A DNA stretch of 64,000 nt. It comes from Streptomyces sp. S4.7 (GTDB lineage Bacteria > Actinomycetota > Actinomycetes > Streptomycetales > Streptomycetaceae). Shown piece after piece: positions 9,089-18,153 of this stretch; the stretch's first letter is position 1; every line of letters starts with the position of its first letter. The DNA is taken from positions 1,860,001 through 1,924,000 of the forward strand of contig NZ_CP048397.1 in NCBI RefSeq assembly GCF_010384365.1, given 5' to 3'. The notes below the pieces were generated by a model. The model saw nothing but the letters and a program-made list of their open reading frames with translations. It was not told the origin of the DNA and ran no database searches. Both the position numbers and the translations under genes were made by a program.

Positions 9089-10054
9089 ATGCGTGCTGCC
9101 CGGCTGATCAAGATGGTGCTGCTCCTCCAGTCGCGGCCCTCCATGACCGGTGCCGAGCTGTCACGGGAGCTGGAGGTGTCCGAGCGGACCGTCACACGCG
9201 ACGCGCTGGCCCTCTCCGAGGCCGGGGTGCCTGTCTACTCGGACCGCGGGCGTTCGGGCGGCTACCGGCTCGTCGGCGGCTACCGCACCCGCCTGACGGG
9301 ACTGGCACGCGGCGAGGCGGAGGCCCTGTTCCTCTCCGGGCTGCCGAACGCGCTCCGCGAGATGGGCCTTGAGGACGCGGCGTCCGCCGCCCGGCTGAAG
9401 GTGTCGGCGGCGCTGCTCCCCTCGCTGCGGGGCGCGTCGGACTCGGCTGCGCAGCGGTTCCACCTGGACGCCCCCGGCTGGTACAAGGAGCCCCAGACGC
9501 CGGAACTGCTGCCGGCCGTCGCCGAGGCCGTGTGGGACGACCGCACCGTCGTGGCCCGCTACCGGCGCCAGGACACCGAGGTGGAGCGGGAGCTGGCACC
9601 GTACGGACTCGTGCTCAAGGCGGGCGTCTGGTATCTCTGCGCCCGCGTCGACACGTCCTTCCGGGTCTACCGGATCGACCGCTTCACGGAGATAACGCTC
9701 TCGCAGGAGCGCTTCGAACGGGACGAGTCCTTCGACCTGCCCGCCTTCTGGGACGAGCGGGCCGCGCAGTTCACCCGGTCCATCCTCCGTACGGAGGTGG
9801 TGCTCCGGCTCTCCCCGGAGGGCCTGCGCCAACTGCCGCATCTGACCGACCGGGCTTCGGCCCGGGAGGCGGCGGAGGCGGCCGGCCCGCCGGACGGGGA
9901 CGGCTGGACGACCCTCACGCTTCCGGTCGAGTCGGCCGACGTGGCGTTCACCCAGCTCCTCGCCTTCGGCCCGGAGCTGGAGGTGGTGGAGCCGGCGGAG
10001 CTGCGCGCCCGCTTCGCCGACTCCGCCGAGCGCACCGCGCGTCTCTACCGGTAG
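9089..10054 (+). CDS. WYL-domain transcriptional regulator (HTH_11-WYL)
   Basis: 321 aa from the ATG at 9089; an ATG at 9074 would add five residues, but family members start at MRAARLIKM-like sequence. Domain order: winged helix (about 5-60, with LEVSERTVTRD), then a WYL ligand-sensing domain around residues 140-215 with GVWYLCARVDTSFRVYRIDR, and a WCX C-terminal domain. WYL regulators sense small molecules or nucleic-acid-related ligands; no ligand is predictable here. Its 3' end overlaps the convergent SDR gene by 10 nt, so the two transcripts may interfere. Possibly leaderless, since no clear ribosome site precedes 9089. Confidence 0.9.
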   Translation: MRAARLIKMVLLLQSRPSMTGAELSRELEVSERTVTRDALALSEAGVPVYSDRGRSGGYRLVGGYRTRLTGLARGEAEALFLSGLPNALREMGLEDAASAARLKVSAALLPSLRGASDSAAQRFHLDAPGWYKEPQTPELLPAVAEAVWDDRTVVARYRRQDTEVERELAPYGLVLKAGVWYLCARVDTSFRVYRIDRFTEITLSQERFERDESFDLPAFWDERAAQFTRSILRTEVVLRLSPEGLRQLPHLTDRASAREAAEAAGPPDGDGWTTLTLPVESADVAFTQLLAFGPELEVVEPAELRARFADSAERTARLYR

Positions 10055-10974
10055 CCGTCCATGGAGACCTCCGTACCGGGCGCCGCCGCCTCGGCCGCCA
10101 TGTACGCCCACACGTCCGGCCGGCTGCCGTCCGCGTCCGTGACGCCGTACTCCTTCGCCAGCTGCCCGCTGGAGAGCGCCTGCCCCGCCCAGCGCTCCCG
10201 CTCCGGGTCGGCGGCGAGCGCCGCGATGCCCCGGCCCACGTAGACGGGCGTCTCCGAGAGCGCGAAGTGCCGGTGGGCCTTGATTCCGTCCCGCCAGTTC
10301 TCCTCGGTGATGCCGAAGCCGTCGAGCATCTCCTCGGAGCGCATGAAGCCGGGGGTGACCGCGACCGCCGTGCCGCCCACGCTCCTCAACTCCTCGGCCA
10401 GCAGGTAGGCCATCCGGATCGGGGCGTTCTTGGCGAGGTCGTAGTAGAGGTTGTTGCGCGGTGTCCTGTTCGACTCGGCCGTCCCGTCGGTGACCTCGAC
10501 GACCAGCCCGCCGGGCTGCCGTACCAGCAGCGGCAGCGCGACGGAGCTGGTGATCAAATGGGTCTTCACCCCCAGATCGAGCATCCGCAGGCCGCGCTCC
10601 AGATCGAGTTCCCAGACCGGGGTGTCGAAGTCCAGGAGCTTGTTCCCGCCCCACACGTCGTTGACCAGCACATCCAGCCGGCCCTGCTCCCGGTCGATCC
10701 GCTCCACCAGGGCCCGTACCCGCTCGATCTCCAGATGGTCGGTCGGTACGGCGATGCCCTCGCCGCCCGCGCGGGTGACCAGCTCGGCGGTCTCCTCGAT
10801 GGTCTCCGTGGCCCGCCCCACCTCGCTGACCTTCTCCCGCGTGGTGCGCCCCGTCACGTACACCGTCGCCCCCGCGGCGCCGAGCTCCACGGCGATCGCC
10901 CGCCCCGCGCCCCGGGTGGCCCCGGCGACCAGCGCGATCTTTCCCGTCAGTGGCTTGTCGTGGTTGTCGGTCAT
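10045..10974 (-). CDS. Short-chain dehydrogenase/reductase (SDR)
   Basis: 309 aa Rossmann-fold NAD(P)-dependent oxidoreductase. The cofactor motif GATRGAGRAI is near residue 20, followed by the TGRTT strand end that favours NADP. The NAG-equivalent is degenerate (LVNDVWGG). The catalytic Tyr-x3-Lys sits in YYDLAKNA, and a candidate Ser is in the ITSSVALP strand. Substrate unknown. C-terminally longer than a minimal SDR (~250 aa), ending GTEVSMDGYR. Convergent with the WYL regulator and overlapping it by 10 nt, so a functional link is possible but unproven. Confidence 0.9.
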   Translation of the reverse strand: MTDNHDKPLTGKIALVAGATRGAGRAIAVELGAAGATVYVTGRTTREKVSEVGRATETIEETAELVTRAGGEGIAVPTDHLEIERVRALVERIDREQGRLDVLVNDVWGGNKLLDFDTPVWELDLERGLRMLDLGVKTHLITSSVALPLLVRQPGGLVVEVTDGTAESNRTPRNNLYYDLAKNAPIRMAYLLAEELRSVGGTAVAVTPGFMRSEEMLDGFGITEENWRDGIKAHRHFALSETPVYVGRGIAALAADPERERWAGQALSSGQLAKEYGVTDADGSRPDVWAYMAAEAAAPGTEVSMDGYR

Positions 10975-11124
10975 CCCGCCGGCTCCCTCTCAGTCGATCT
11001 CTCCCGGTGATCGTTCCACGCAAAGGAGACATCTTCTGTCCGGCTTCATCGCCCCGCGCGGCGCGGATGCCCCGCTTTCCGCACTCCGCGTGCGCCGCCC
11101 CTCGCCAAGCACGATGCTGTACCC

Positions 11125-11649
11125 GTGACCGACGAGACGGAGTTCTGGGCGATCATCGACACCACGCGCGAGGCGGCCGGTGGCGATCCCGACGAGCACG
11201 CCGATCTCCTCGTGGAGCGGTTGCTCCAGCTGGACCCCGACTCGGTCCTGGACTTCGCCCGGCACTTCGAGACCCGCTACAACCGCGCCTACCACTGGGA
11301 TCTGTGGGCGGCCGCCGCGATCCTCCTCGGCGGCGCGAGCGACGACGCGTTCGACTACTTCCGCTGCTGGCTCATCGGCCAGGGCCGGGAGGTGTTCGAG
11401 GGCGCCGTGCACGAGCCGGACAGTCTCGTCGAACTCGTCGACGAGTTCGACGAGGAGATCGACGGTGACGGCGAGGAGCTGGGGTACGCGGCCGACGAGG
11501 CGTACGAACAGCTCACCGGAGCGGTCGCGCCCGATCTGGGGGTCGCCCCGCAGGCCCCGGAGCCCGAGGGCACACCCGTCGACTTCGAGGACCCACAGGC
11601 GCTGGCCGACCGGCTGCCCCGTCTGTGGGAGCGGTTCGGCGTCGACTGA
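11125..11649 (+). CDS. DUF4240-family protein
   Basis: 174 aa acidic, probably cytosolic protein. The opening FWAIIDTTRE, the central YHWDLWAAAAILLGGASDDAF and the segment FRCWLIGQGREVF are the conserved parts of DUF4240. These helical proteins of unknown function are widespread in Streptomyces and also occur fused to WGR domains elsewhere. GTG start at 11125; frames upstream give no homology. It is monocistronic, divergent from the SDR gene and convergent with the GNAT gene 18 nt downstream. No function can be assigned. Confidence 0.85.
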   Translation: MTDETEFWAIIDTTREAAGGDPDEHADLLVERLLQLDPDSVLDFARHFETRYNRAYHWDLWAAAAILLGGASDDAFDYFRCWLIGQGREVFEGAVHEPDSLVELVDEFDEEIDGDGEELGYAADEAYEQLTGAVAPDLGVAPQAPEPEGTPVDFEDPQALADRLPRLWERFGVD

Positions 11650-11667
11650 CCGCCCCGCGTTCCGCCG

Positions 11668-12162
11668 TCAGGCGTCCAGCGAACGCCCCATGAGCACGTC
11701 GTCGACGTAACCGCGGTCCAGGAAGAACTCCCCCGGCAGCACGCCCTCCACCACGAACCCCTCCGACTCGTAGAGAGCGCGCGCCGGTTTGTTGTGCCCG
11801 AGCACGCGCAGCGTGATGCGCACCGCGCCCTCCGCGCGCGCCCGCTCCATCGCCGCCCGCAGCAGCAGCCGCGCCACGCCCCGGCCGCGCGCCCACTCGT
11901 GCACGGCGAGCCCCTGGATCTGCCTGACGTGCGCGTTGCAGGCCAGCGGGGTGGGCGCCACCAGCCGGAGATAGCCGGCGATCCGGCCGTCCGCCTCGGC
12001 GACCAGATAGTCACCGGGCCGGTGGCGCGTGTCGAAGAACGGCTCGAACGGCGGCTCCTGCCTGGGCGTCACCGCGTGCAGGAACGACCAGGTGTCGTGG
12101 TCGAGGCGGCTCAGGGCGTCGTCGTCCGAGGAGAGGGCGCCACGTATGTGCGGTTCCGGCAT
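11668..12162 (-). CDS. GNAT-family N-acetyltransferase
   Basis: 164 aa, a single GNAT domain. The acetyl-CoA pyrophosphate-binding loop reads WARGRGVARLLL (family R/Q-x2-G-x-G/A) and is followed by LRVLGHNKPARALYESEGF, the usual motif B. The start at 12162 (ATG, giving MPEPHIRGAL) is chosen because the fold begins there; the frame is open upstream into the antisense of the next gene. Substrate unknown: small-molecule or protein amine. Divergent from the epimerase, with 45 nt between the start codons, so they may share a control region. Confidence 0.87.
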   Translation of the reverse strand: MPEPHIRGALSSDDDALSRLDHDTWSFLHAVTPRQEPPFEPFFDTRHRPGDYLVAEADGRIAGYLRLVAPTPLACNAHVRQIQGLAVHEWARGRGVARLLLRAAMERARAEGAVRITLRVLGHNKPARALYESEGFVVEGVLPGEFFLDRGYVDDVLMGRSLDA

Positions 12163-12207
12163 GGCACCAACTGTCCCGCGTGGTCGGGTACGGGCAGGAT
12201 GGGTTCC

Positions 12208-13101
12208 ATGAGGATCGCGATCACCGGCTCCAACGGGCTCATCGGCACGGCGCTCACGCGCTCCCTGCGAGCGGACGGACACGAGGTGGTCCGCCTGGTC
12301 CGGCACCCCTCCCGGGCGGGCGACGAGGTCGAGTGGGACCCGTCCCGCCAGTACGTCGACGTGGGCGGGCTGTACGGCTGCGAGGCCGTCGTCCACCTCG
12401 CGGGCGCGGGGGTCGCGGACCACCGGTGGACCGACGCGTACAAGAAGGAGATCAGGGACAGCCGGGTCCTTGGTACGGCGGCGATCGCCGAGGCCGTCGC
12501 GTCCCTCGACACCGCGCCGAAGGTCCTGGTGTGCGGGTCCGCCATCGGCTTCTACGGCGACACGGGCGAGCGCGCGGTGGACGAGTCGGCGCCGCCGGGC
12601 GAGGGGTTCCTGCCCTCCGTGTGCGTCGAGTGGGAGGACGCGGCGTCGGCCGCGTCGGACGCGGGCGTACGGACGGTGTTCGCCCGCACGGGGCTCGTCG
12701 TGGCCCGCGAGGGCGGCGCGTGGGGCCGGCTGTTCCCCATCTTCCGGGCGGGACTGGGGGGCCGGCTGGGCGACGGGCGGCAGTACTGGAGCTTCATCTC
12801 CCTGCACGACCATGTGGCGGCGCTGCGGCATCTGATCGACACGGAGTCCCTGTCGGGTCCGGTGAACCTCACCGCGCCCGAGCCGGTGACCAACCGCGAG
12901 GTCACGGCGGCGATGGGTCGCGTGCTGCGCCGGCCGACGCTCTTCGCGGTGCCGTCGGTGGCGCTGAAGGTGGCGCTGGGTGAGTTCTCGGAGGACGTCC
13001 TGGGAAGCCAACGGGTGCTGCCGGGGCGGTTGCTGGAGTCGGGGTTCACGTTCGCGTTCCCGAAGATCGACGAGTCGATCCTCGCGGCGGTGCGCGTGTA
13101 G
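12208..13101 (+). CDS. TIGR01777-type NAD(P)-dependent epimerase
   Basis: 297 aa extended SDR of the YfcH/SulA-like group. The N-terminal dinucleotide motif TGSNGLIG occupies residues 6-13. HLAGAGVADHRW, CGSAIGFYG and the C-terminal VLPGRLLESGFTF are characteristic, the last belonging to the DUF1731 tail. Substrate and pathway are unknown even in well-studied relatives. Start ATG 12208. Downstream lies the foldback repeat, with no further gene in its operon. Confidence 0.92.
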   Translation: MRIAITGSNGLIGTALTRSLRADGHEVVRLVRHPSRAGDEVEWDPSRQYVDVGGLYGCEAVVHLAGAGVADHRWTDAYKKEIRDSRVLGTAAIAEAVASLDTAPKVLVCGSAIGFYGDTGERAVDESAPPGEGFLPSVCVEWEDAASAASDAGVRTVFARTGLVVAREGGAWGRLFPIFRAGLGGRLGDGRQYWSFISLHDHVAALRHLIDTESLSGPVNLTAPEPVTNREVTAAMGRVLRRPTLFAVPSVALKVALGEFSEDVLGSQRVLPGRLLESGFTFAFPKIDESILAAVRV

Positions 13102-13231
13102 CGCGAGGTTGCGGGGTCTCGTTGACCGGGTCCGCGCCGTGCGGGCCGTCCGCGCCGTGCGGGCCGTTTTGGCCTCAATCGCCGGCCGGGCTCGGGGTGG
13201 GCGGTGGTGGCCGGGTGCCGCTCCGGGGTCA

Positions 13232-13515
13232 TGCCCGGACGGCGTGATTTACGGCGCGTGCAAGGCTCGTTGGCGTATAGGGAACCGGGCTTCTCACGCG
13301 CCACAAATCAGCCTGAGTGTCCGGACACGACCCCTGCGCGTCCCCCTTCCATCCCGCGGGAGAGGGGACGGTGGGGTGACCCGTGACGGCGCGAGGGGGG
13401 CGGGGGCGCAGGAGGGGTGTGTTCGGACACTCAGGCTGATTTGTGGCGCGTGAACAAGATGGGTCGGCAGGTCCAACGAGCCCTGCACGCGCCGTAAAGC
13501 ACGCCGTCCGGACAC
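13232..13515. repeat. Foldback (inverted-repeat) intergenic element
   Basis: Two ~95-nt copies of one sequence in opposite orientation (13232-13328 and about 13420-13515) flank ~90 nt of GC-rich loop. The best-conserved part runs CACGCGCCACAAATCAGCC... at 13295-13328 and is repeated on the other strand at 13419-13452. The outer part (GGCGTG, TTTACGGCGCGTGCA, GGCTCGTTGG) also matches, around a variable ~20-nt stretch. Each copy has internal GGCGCGTG/CACGCGCC arms. The inner end of the left copy is the palindrome GTGTCCGGACAC (13317-13328) and the outer end of the right copy has GTCCGGAC (13505-13512). It looks like a MITE/REP-type mobile or RNA-structure repeat, with no transposase inside. Confidence 0.75.
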
Positions 13516-13760
13516 ACCCCTCCAAAGACCCCGAACCCCGAACCCCGACCGGGAGCGCCGACCCGCAGCCAAGACCCCGGACACCCCCCACCCCGCCGGA
13601 CGGCAACCCGTGCGCCCCACACGCATCCGTGCTGACCCCACTGCGCGACTGTGAACGGCCGGTTCCCTTCCTAGTCTCGAGCCGCACTCGGGTATTCCCT
13701 GAGTGGGGCCGGGGCATCAGCCCGGGACCGCACAGCCGCGCCGACCTCGGGGAGGGGCAC
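13516..13760. promoter_or_regulatory. Upstream region of FAD oxidoreductase with imperfect dyad
   Basis: Remainder of the 659-base gap. An imperfect inverted repeat ACTCGGG-tattc-CCTGAGT lies at 13686-13704, 57 nt before the GTG. A possible -10 (TAGTCT) lies at about 13672. The ribosome site is GGGGAGGGG at about 13750-13758. Nothing else recognised. Confidence 0.35.
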
Positions 13761-15149
13761 GTGCTCAGCACAGAACATCACGCGGACGTCGTCATCATTG
13801 GCGCCGGAATCGCCGGCCTGTCGGCAGCTCACCAGCTGACCCGCGCGGGCGTAACAGTCAGCGTCCTGGAGGCCGCCCCTCACATCGGCGGCAGGATGGC
13901 CACCGAGAACCTCGACGGCTTCCGGCTCGACCGCATCGGCCAGTTGCTCAACACCTCTTACCCGGAACTGATCCGCACCCCCGCGCTCCGCGACGTCTCC
14001 CTACGGACGTTCTCTCCGGGCGTGCTCGTCCACAGCGAGGGCCGGCGCCATCGCGCGGGCGTCACCGTCACCGCGGGGAGCGCACGGGGCGCACTCACCG
14101 CCGCACGCGCCCTGGCAAGCGCCCCACGCGCCAGGACCGTAAGGAGCCGCGTCACGGGGGCCAGGGCCGCCACCCGTCCGGGCTCCCGCCCCCCGCTGGG
14201 CAACGCGCTCGACCAGGCCCGTCTCCACGCGGCCCTCGGCCGTCTCGCGACCACCCCGGTGACCCGGCTGCTGGCCCGCCCCGAACGCCCCGCGCTCGCC
14301 GCGCTGTCCGCGCGCGGTCTGCCCGCGCGGACGGTCGACGGCTTCGTACGCCCGCTCCTCTCCGCACTGCTCTGCGACCCGGACCTCACCACGTCCAGCC
14401 GCTGCGCCGACCTGGCTCTGCGCAGCTTCGCCCGGGGCCGGCTGTGCGTCCCCGAGGGCGGCGCCGCCGCCCTGCCGGAGCTGCTGGCGGCCACGCTGCC
14501 GCCCGGCACGGTGCGGACCGGTGTGTGCGTGACGGACGCGTCGATCAGCTCCGTCGGTACGAAGGAGCACGGCGAGATCACCTGCCGCTCACTGCTCGTC
14601 GCGACGGGCGCCCGCGCCGCCGCCGAGCTGCTGCCGGGGCTGCGGGTGCCGGGCTTCCATCCCGTGACGGTCCTCCACCACACGGCCCCCGCACCCCCGT
14701 TGACCGATCCCGCTCTGCTCCTGGACGGGGACCGGCGCGGCGGCCCGGTGGCGCACACGACCGTCATGAGCGCGGTGGACCCGTCGCGCGCCCCGGCCGG
14801 CCGGACGCTGATCTCCTCGACGGTGCTCGGGCTCCGTACGCCGCCCCCCGGGGCGGAACTCGACGGCGCGGTCCGCGCCCATCTGGCCACGCTGTACGGC
14901 TCGCCGACCGACGACTGGGAGCTGCTGGCCGTCCAGCACGACCCGGAGGCGGTCCCCGCCATGCCGGCGCCGCACGATCTGCGCCGTCAGGTGCGGCTGC
15001 TGTCGGGGCTGTACGTGTGCGGGGACCACCGCGACACCAGCACCGTCCAGGGCGCGCTCTCGTCGGGCCGCAGGGCCGCGTACGCGATCCTGGACGACCT
15101 GGGCGTACGGCCGGACCATGGGACGCTGCAGATCCCCACAGCGGCGTAG
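13761..15149 (+). CDS. FAD-dependent oxidoreductase (amine oxidase/phytoene desaturase-like)
   Basis: 462 aa. The N-terminal FAD-binding motif reads VIIGAGIAGLSAAHQL, followed by the second signature GGRMATENLDGFRLD, typical of the flavin amine oxidase and carotenoid desaturase superfamily. The C-terminal FAD-contact strand reads GLYVCGDHRDTSTVQGAL. No membrane span or export signal. The GTG at 13761 is chosen for the GGGGAGGGG ribosome site; the frame is open much further up, into the foldback repeat, but that translation is not protein-like. Substrate unknown; no carotenoid or amine-catabolism genes are nearby. Confidence 0.88.
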   Translation: MLSTEHHADVVIIGAGIAGLSAAHQLTRAGVTVSVLEAAPHIGGRMATENLDGFRLDRIGQLLNTSYPELIRTPALRDVSLRTFSPGVLVHSEGRRHRAGVTVTAGSARGALTAARALASAPRARTVRSRVTGARAATRPGSRPPLGNALDQARLHAALGRLATTPVTRLLARPERPALAALSARGLPARTVDGFVRPLLSALLCDPDLTTSSRCADLALRSFARGRLCVPEGGAAALPELLAATLPPGTVRTGVCVTDASISSVGTKEHGEITCRSLLVATGARAAAELLPGLRVPGFHPVTVLHHTAPAPPLTDPALLLDGDRRGGPVAHTTVMSAVDPSRAPAGRTLISSTVLGLRTPPPGAELDGAVRAHLATLYGSPTDDWELLAVQHDPEAVPAMPAPHDLRRQVRLLSGLYVCGDHRDTSTVQGALSSGRRAAYAILDDLGVRPDHGTLQIPTAA

Positions 15150-15178
15150 CGGGCCCGTGACGCCCTCCTGGACGCCTC

Positions 15179-16846
15179 TCAGCCGAACGCCGCGATCCGG
15201 TCGCGGTAGGTGCGTACGGCGGCCGCGTCCCGGTAGGGCTCCAGCCGCCGCTCGAAGTCCCGTACGTAGTCCACCGCGCGTGCCGAGCGGATCTCCGTCG
15301 CCTGCTGCGCCGCCTCCGCGCCCAGCGCGCACGCCTGCTCCAGTTCGCCGAGTCCCAGCCGGGCGGAGGCGAGCACCACCCGGCAGAAGAGGCGGCTGCG
15401 CGCGAACCCGGGTGCCCGTAGCTGAAGTGAGCGCTCCGCGTGCTGGACGGCCGCGCGGTACTGCTGGAGATCGCGGTAGCTGTGCCCGAACTCGTCGGCG
15501 AGCTGCCCTTCGTCGAAGGACCGTGCCCAGTGCGGCACTTCGTCGCCGGGCCGGGCCGACTCCAGGGCGCGCTCGGCCCGTACGAGCGAGGCGGTGCACG
15601 CCCGCGGCTCCCCCAGCACGGCGTGTCCGCGCGCCTCGACCGAGTGCAGCAGCGACTGCACCACGGGCGGCGCGGCCGAGCCGACGCCCTGCTGGGCCAC
15701 GCGGGCGAGCTGGACCGCCTCCCGGCCGTGTCCGAGGTAGACGGCCTGGCGGCTCATGGTGATCAGGACGAAGGAGCCGTACGCCCGGTCGCCCGCCGCC
15801 TGGGACAGCCGCAGCGCCTGCACGAAGTAGCGCTGCGCGAGACCGTGCGCGGCGATGTCGTACGAGGTCCAGCCGGCGAGTCTGGTCAGGTCGGCCGCGG
15901 CGGCGAACAGCCGGCGCCCGGTGGTCTCGCCGTACACGCCGCGCAGCATCGGCTCGCACTCGTGCTCCAGGTACCGGACGAGCGCCTGCCGGGCGTGGCC
16001 TCCGCCGTACGCCTGGTCGAGGGTGCGGAACAGCTCGCCGACGGAGCGCAGGGCCGCGATGTCACCGCCGCCGACCCGCTGTCCGGCGACGCGGTCCGTC
16101 TGCCGGGCCGGCGGGACACCTGCGGGGACGGCGGCCTGCCGGGGCGCGGTGGCGCGGCCCTGGGTGGGCACCCGGACACCCGCGGCGGCCGCCGCGCGGC
16201 TCGTACCGCCACCACCGGCACCACTGTCGCCGCCGCCTCCGTAGGAGCGTGTGCCGTACGACGGTGTCCCCGGCCCCGCGCCCCCGGCGAGCTGATGTCC
16301 GGTGGGCTGTCCCGGCACCTGCGCCGCCCCTCGGCCGGTCCCCTGCCCCGGCGTCCGGGGCGGGCCGGCGGCCGTCGTCGAGGCCGAGCCGTCGTGCCCG
16401 ACCCGCTCGTCCGCGCGGCCGATCAGCCAGTCGCGGCTGGGCACGACGAGCCCCGCCGGGGTGAACGCGATCTTGCGCAGCTCCGCGTGGCTCCCCGAGT
16501 CCTTGCGCCAGAGTCCGCCGACGATGTCGACGGCTTCCTCGGGGGTCGCGGCGAATTCCAGCCCCGCGTAAACGGGCGCGCAGGCGTCCAGACCCAGGTC
16601 CTGGGCGGAGAGCCGGCGGCCGAGCCGGCGGGTGAAGACCTCGGCGATCAGTGCGGGCGTGGTGCCGCGTGGCTGCTGGCCGCGCAGCCAGCGGGTCACG
16701 GACGTTTTGTCGTACCGCAGGTCGAGGCCGTGTTCGAGCCCGAGCTGGTCCACCCGGCGGGCGAGCCCTGCGTTGGAGAAACCTGCTTCTGCGATGAGCG
16801 CGGCGAGCTGGCGGTTGGGGATGCGCTGCGGAGGTCGTTCCGACAT
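15179..16846 (-). CDS. HTH/TPR-type streptomycete regulator
   Basis: 555 aa. The N-terminus (about 8-95) looks like a helix-turn-helix domain, with RQLAALIAEAGFSNAGLARRV and LRYDKTSVTRWLRG. A low-complexity Gly/Ala/Pro/Gln linker spans about 165-260. The C-terminal half (about 275-545) is a run of helical repeats of TPR type. The overall design matches the large streptomycete family that includes the developmental regulator NsdA, though I cannot tell whether it is the same orthologue group. Start ATG 16846 with AGGAGA ~9 nt upstream. Divergent from lipB. A link with development or secondary metabolism is family-based inference. Confidence 0.75.
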   Translation of the reverse strand: MSERPPQRIPNRQLAALIAEAGFSNAGLARRVDQLGLEHGLDLRYDKTSVTRWLRGQQPRGTTPALIAEVFTRRLGRRLSAQDLGLDACAPVYAGLEFAATPEEAVDIVGGLWRKDSGSHAELRKIAFTPAGLVVPSRDWLIGRADERVGHDGSASTTAAGPPRTPGQGTGRGAAQVPGQPTGHQLAGGAGPGTPSYGTRSYGGGGDSGAGGGGTSRAAAAAGVRVPTQGRATAPRQAAVPAGVPPARQTDRVAGQRVGGGDIAALRSVGELFRTLDQAYGGGHARQALVRYLEHECEPMLRGVYGETTGRRLFAAAADLTRLAGWTSYDIAAHGLAQRYFVQALRLSQAAGDRAYGSFVLITMSRQAVYLGHGREAVQLARVAQQGVGSAAPPVVQSLLHSVEARGHAVLGEPRACTASLVRAERALESARPGDEVPHWARSFDEGQLADEFGHSYRDLQQYRAAVQHAERSLQLRAPGFARSRLFCRVVLASARLGLGELEQACALGAEAAQQATEIRSARAVDYVRDFERRLEPYRDAAAVRTYRDRIAAFG

Positions 16847-17142
16847 CAGCTGTACGGTCTCCTGCCTTCCGGGCCCCGGGAGCAGCCCTCATGGAACGGC
16901 GCGAATTTAGCGGTCGGAGCTGCCCGCACCGTCACGTTCGTCCCACATTCATCCGATCGTGTGAGGATTGCGGCCTTGGCTGACGGGCCGCGCATACGGG
17001 TCCGGTGCGGCCCCCTGAGCCCTTCGGGCCTGCCCGACCGCTCCGGGGGACGCGGTCGTACAGTGGCTGGGGCGCGATACGTGCACCGTGCCCGGCTGTC
17101 GTGGGGACACCCCCGGATCCCGGGCACAGAGCGAGGGAGGCA
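16847..17142. promoter_or_regulatory. Divergent regulator/lipB intergenic region
   Basis: About 300 bases serving two divergent genes. A possible -10 TACAGT at about 17058-17063 could drive lipB. GAGGGAGG at 17133-17140 is its ribosome site. No other structure stands out. Confidence 0.4.
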
Positions 17143-17979
17143 ATGCCCGTGAGTGAGCTGCGGTTCGTCCATCTGGGCTTCGGCGGCGACGCCGTCGAAT
17201 ACCGGGAGGCGTGGCAGAAGCAGCGCGAGGTCCACGTGGCCCGCTTCGCGGACGAGATCCCCGACACCTGCCTGCTGCTCGAACATCCGCCCGTCTACAC
17301 GGCGGGGCGGCGTACGGAGGACAGTGAGCGCCCCCTCGACGGCACTCCCGTCGTGGACGTCGACCGCGGCGGCAAGATCACCTGGCACGGCCCCGGACAG
17401 CTCGTCGGCTATCCGATCCTGAAGCTGCCGCGTCCTGTGGATGTGGTGGCGCACGTACGCCGTCTTGAGGAGGCGCTGATCCGTACGGCGACCGACTTCG
17501 GCGTGGCGACGACACGGGTGGAGGGCCGCAGCGGCGTATGGGTGCTCGGCGATCCGGTGGAGGAGCGCCGGTCCGTGGGCGGTCTGTCGCTGGACTTCGA
17601 CCCCCGGGTGAACGACGGGGAGTTCGACCCCCGGCTGAACGGACCCGAGTACGCCCCGTCCAACGCGGGCCAGCGCCGCGAGGACCGCAAGCTCGCCCAG
17701 ATCGGCATCCGTGTCGCCAAGGGCGTGACGATGCACGGCTTCTCGATGAACGTGAACCCGGACAACACCTGGTTCGACAGGATCGTGCCGTGCGGGATCC
17801 GGGACGCGGGCGTGACGTCGCTCTCGTACGAACTGGGCCACGACCTCACCGTCGCGGAGGTGCTTCCCGTCGTGGAGCACCACCTGCGGGACGTGCTGGA
17901 GCACGCGGAGCCGCAACCCCGCGAGGTCGAGGCCGAGGCGCAAGCCCCGGCCCCGGCCGTCGAGCCGGCGCGCGCCTGA
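17143..17979 (+). CDS. lipB: Octanoyl-[ACP]:protein N-octanoyltransferase
   Basis: 278 aa. Transfers octanoyl groups from acyl carrier protein to lipoyl domains, the first step of lipoate assembly. Signatures: [15 protein letters not shown], the core [16 protein letters not shown] with the conserved GPGQ, and a late [19 protein letters not shown] block with the catalytic Cys of PCGI and the upstream Lys. The Ala/Glu/Pro-rich last ~30 residues are an appendix beyond the domain. The start at 17143 (ATG) or 17149 (GTG) is undecided; both suit the GAGGGAGG site. lipA follows at 174 nt, and the lipoyl acceptors SucB and Lpd partners are encoded in the same window. Confidence 0.97.
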   Translation: MPVSELRFVHLGFGGDAVEYREAWQKQREVHVARFADEIPDTCLLLEHPPVYTAGRRTEDSERPLDGTPVVDVDRGGKITWHGPGQLVGYPILKLPRPVDVVAHVRRLEEALIRTATDFGVATTRVEGRSGVWVLGDPVEERRSVGGLSLDFDPRVNDGEFDPRLNGPEYAPSNAGQRREDRKLAQIGIRVAKGVTMHGFSMNVNPDNTWFDRIVPCGIRDAGVTSLSYELGHDLTVAEVLPVVEHHLRDVLEHAEPQPREVEAEAQAPAPAVEPARA

Positions 17980-18153
17980 CCCCGGTGGCCACCGCGGCGC
18001 ACGGTCGCGCCCGGAGGGGGAATGCCCTTCACCGGCCACCGGTTGTCCCTGTGCCATGCGACGCCATGGCCACGTAGTACCAAGCAATCAACGGGCGTAC
18101 TCTGGTCTTCGCCGAAGATTCGAATGCCGCGCCAGCAGAGAGAGGTGCCGGAC

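Noticed and set aside
12180..13011. Long minus-strand extension of the GNAT gene across the epimerase
   Set aside because: Only the part after 12162 shows the acetyltransferase fold; the remainder is antisense to a clear epimerase.
13443..13760. N-terminal extension of the FAD oxidoreductase into the foldback repeat
   Set aside because: The frame is open but the translation is Pro/Thr/Arg-rich and crosses the inverted repeat; a good ribosome site supports GTG 13761.
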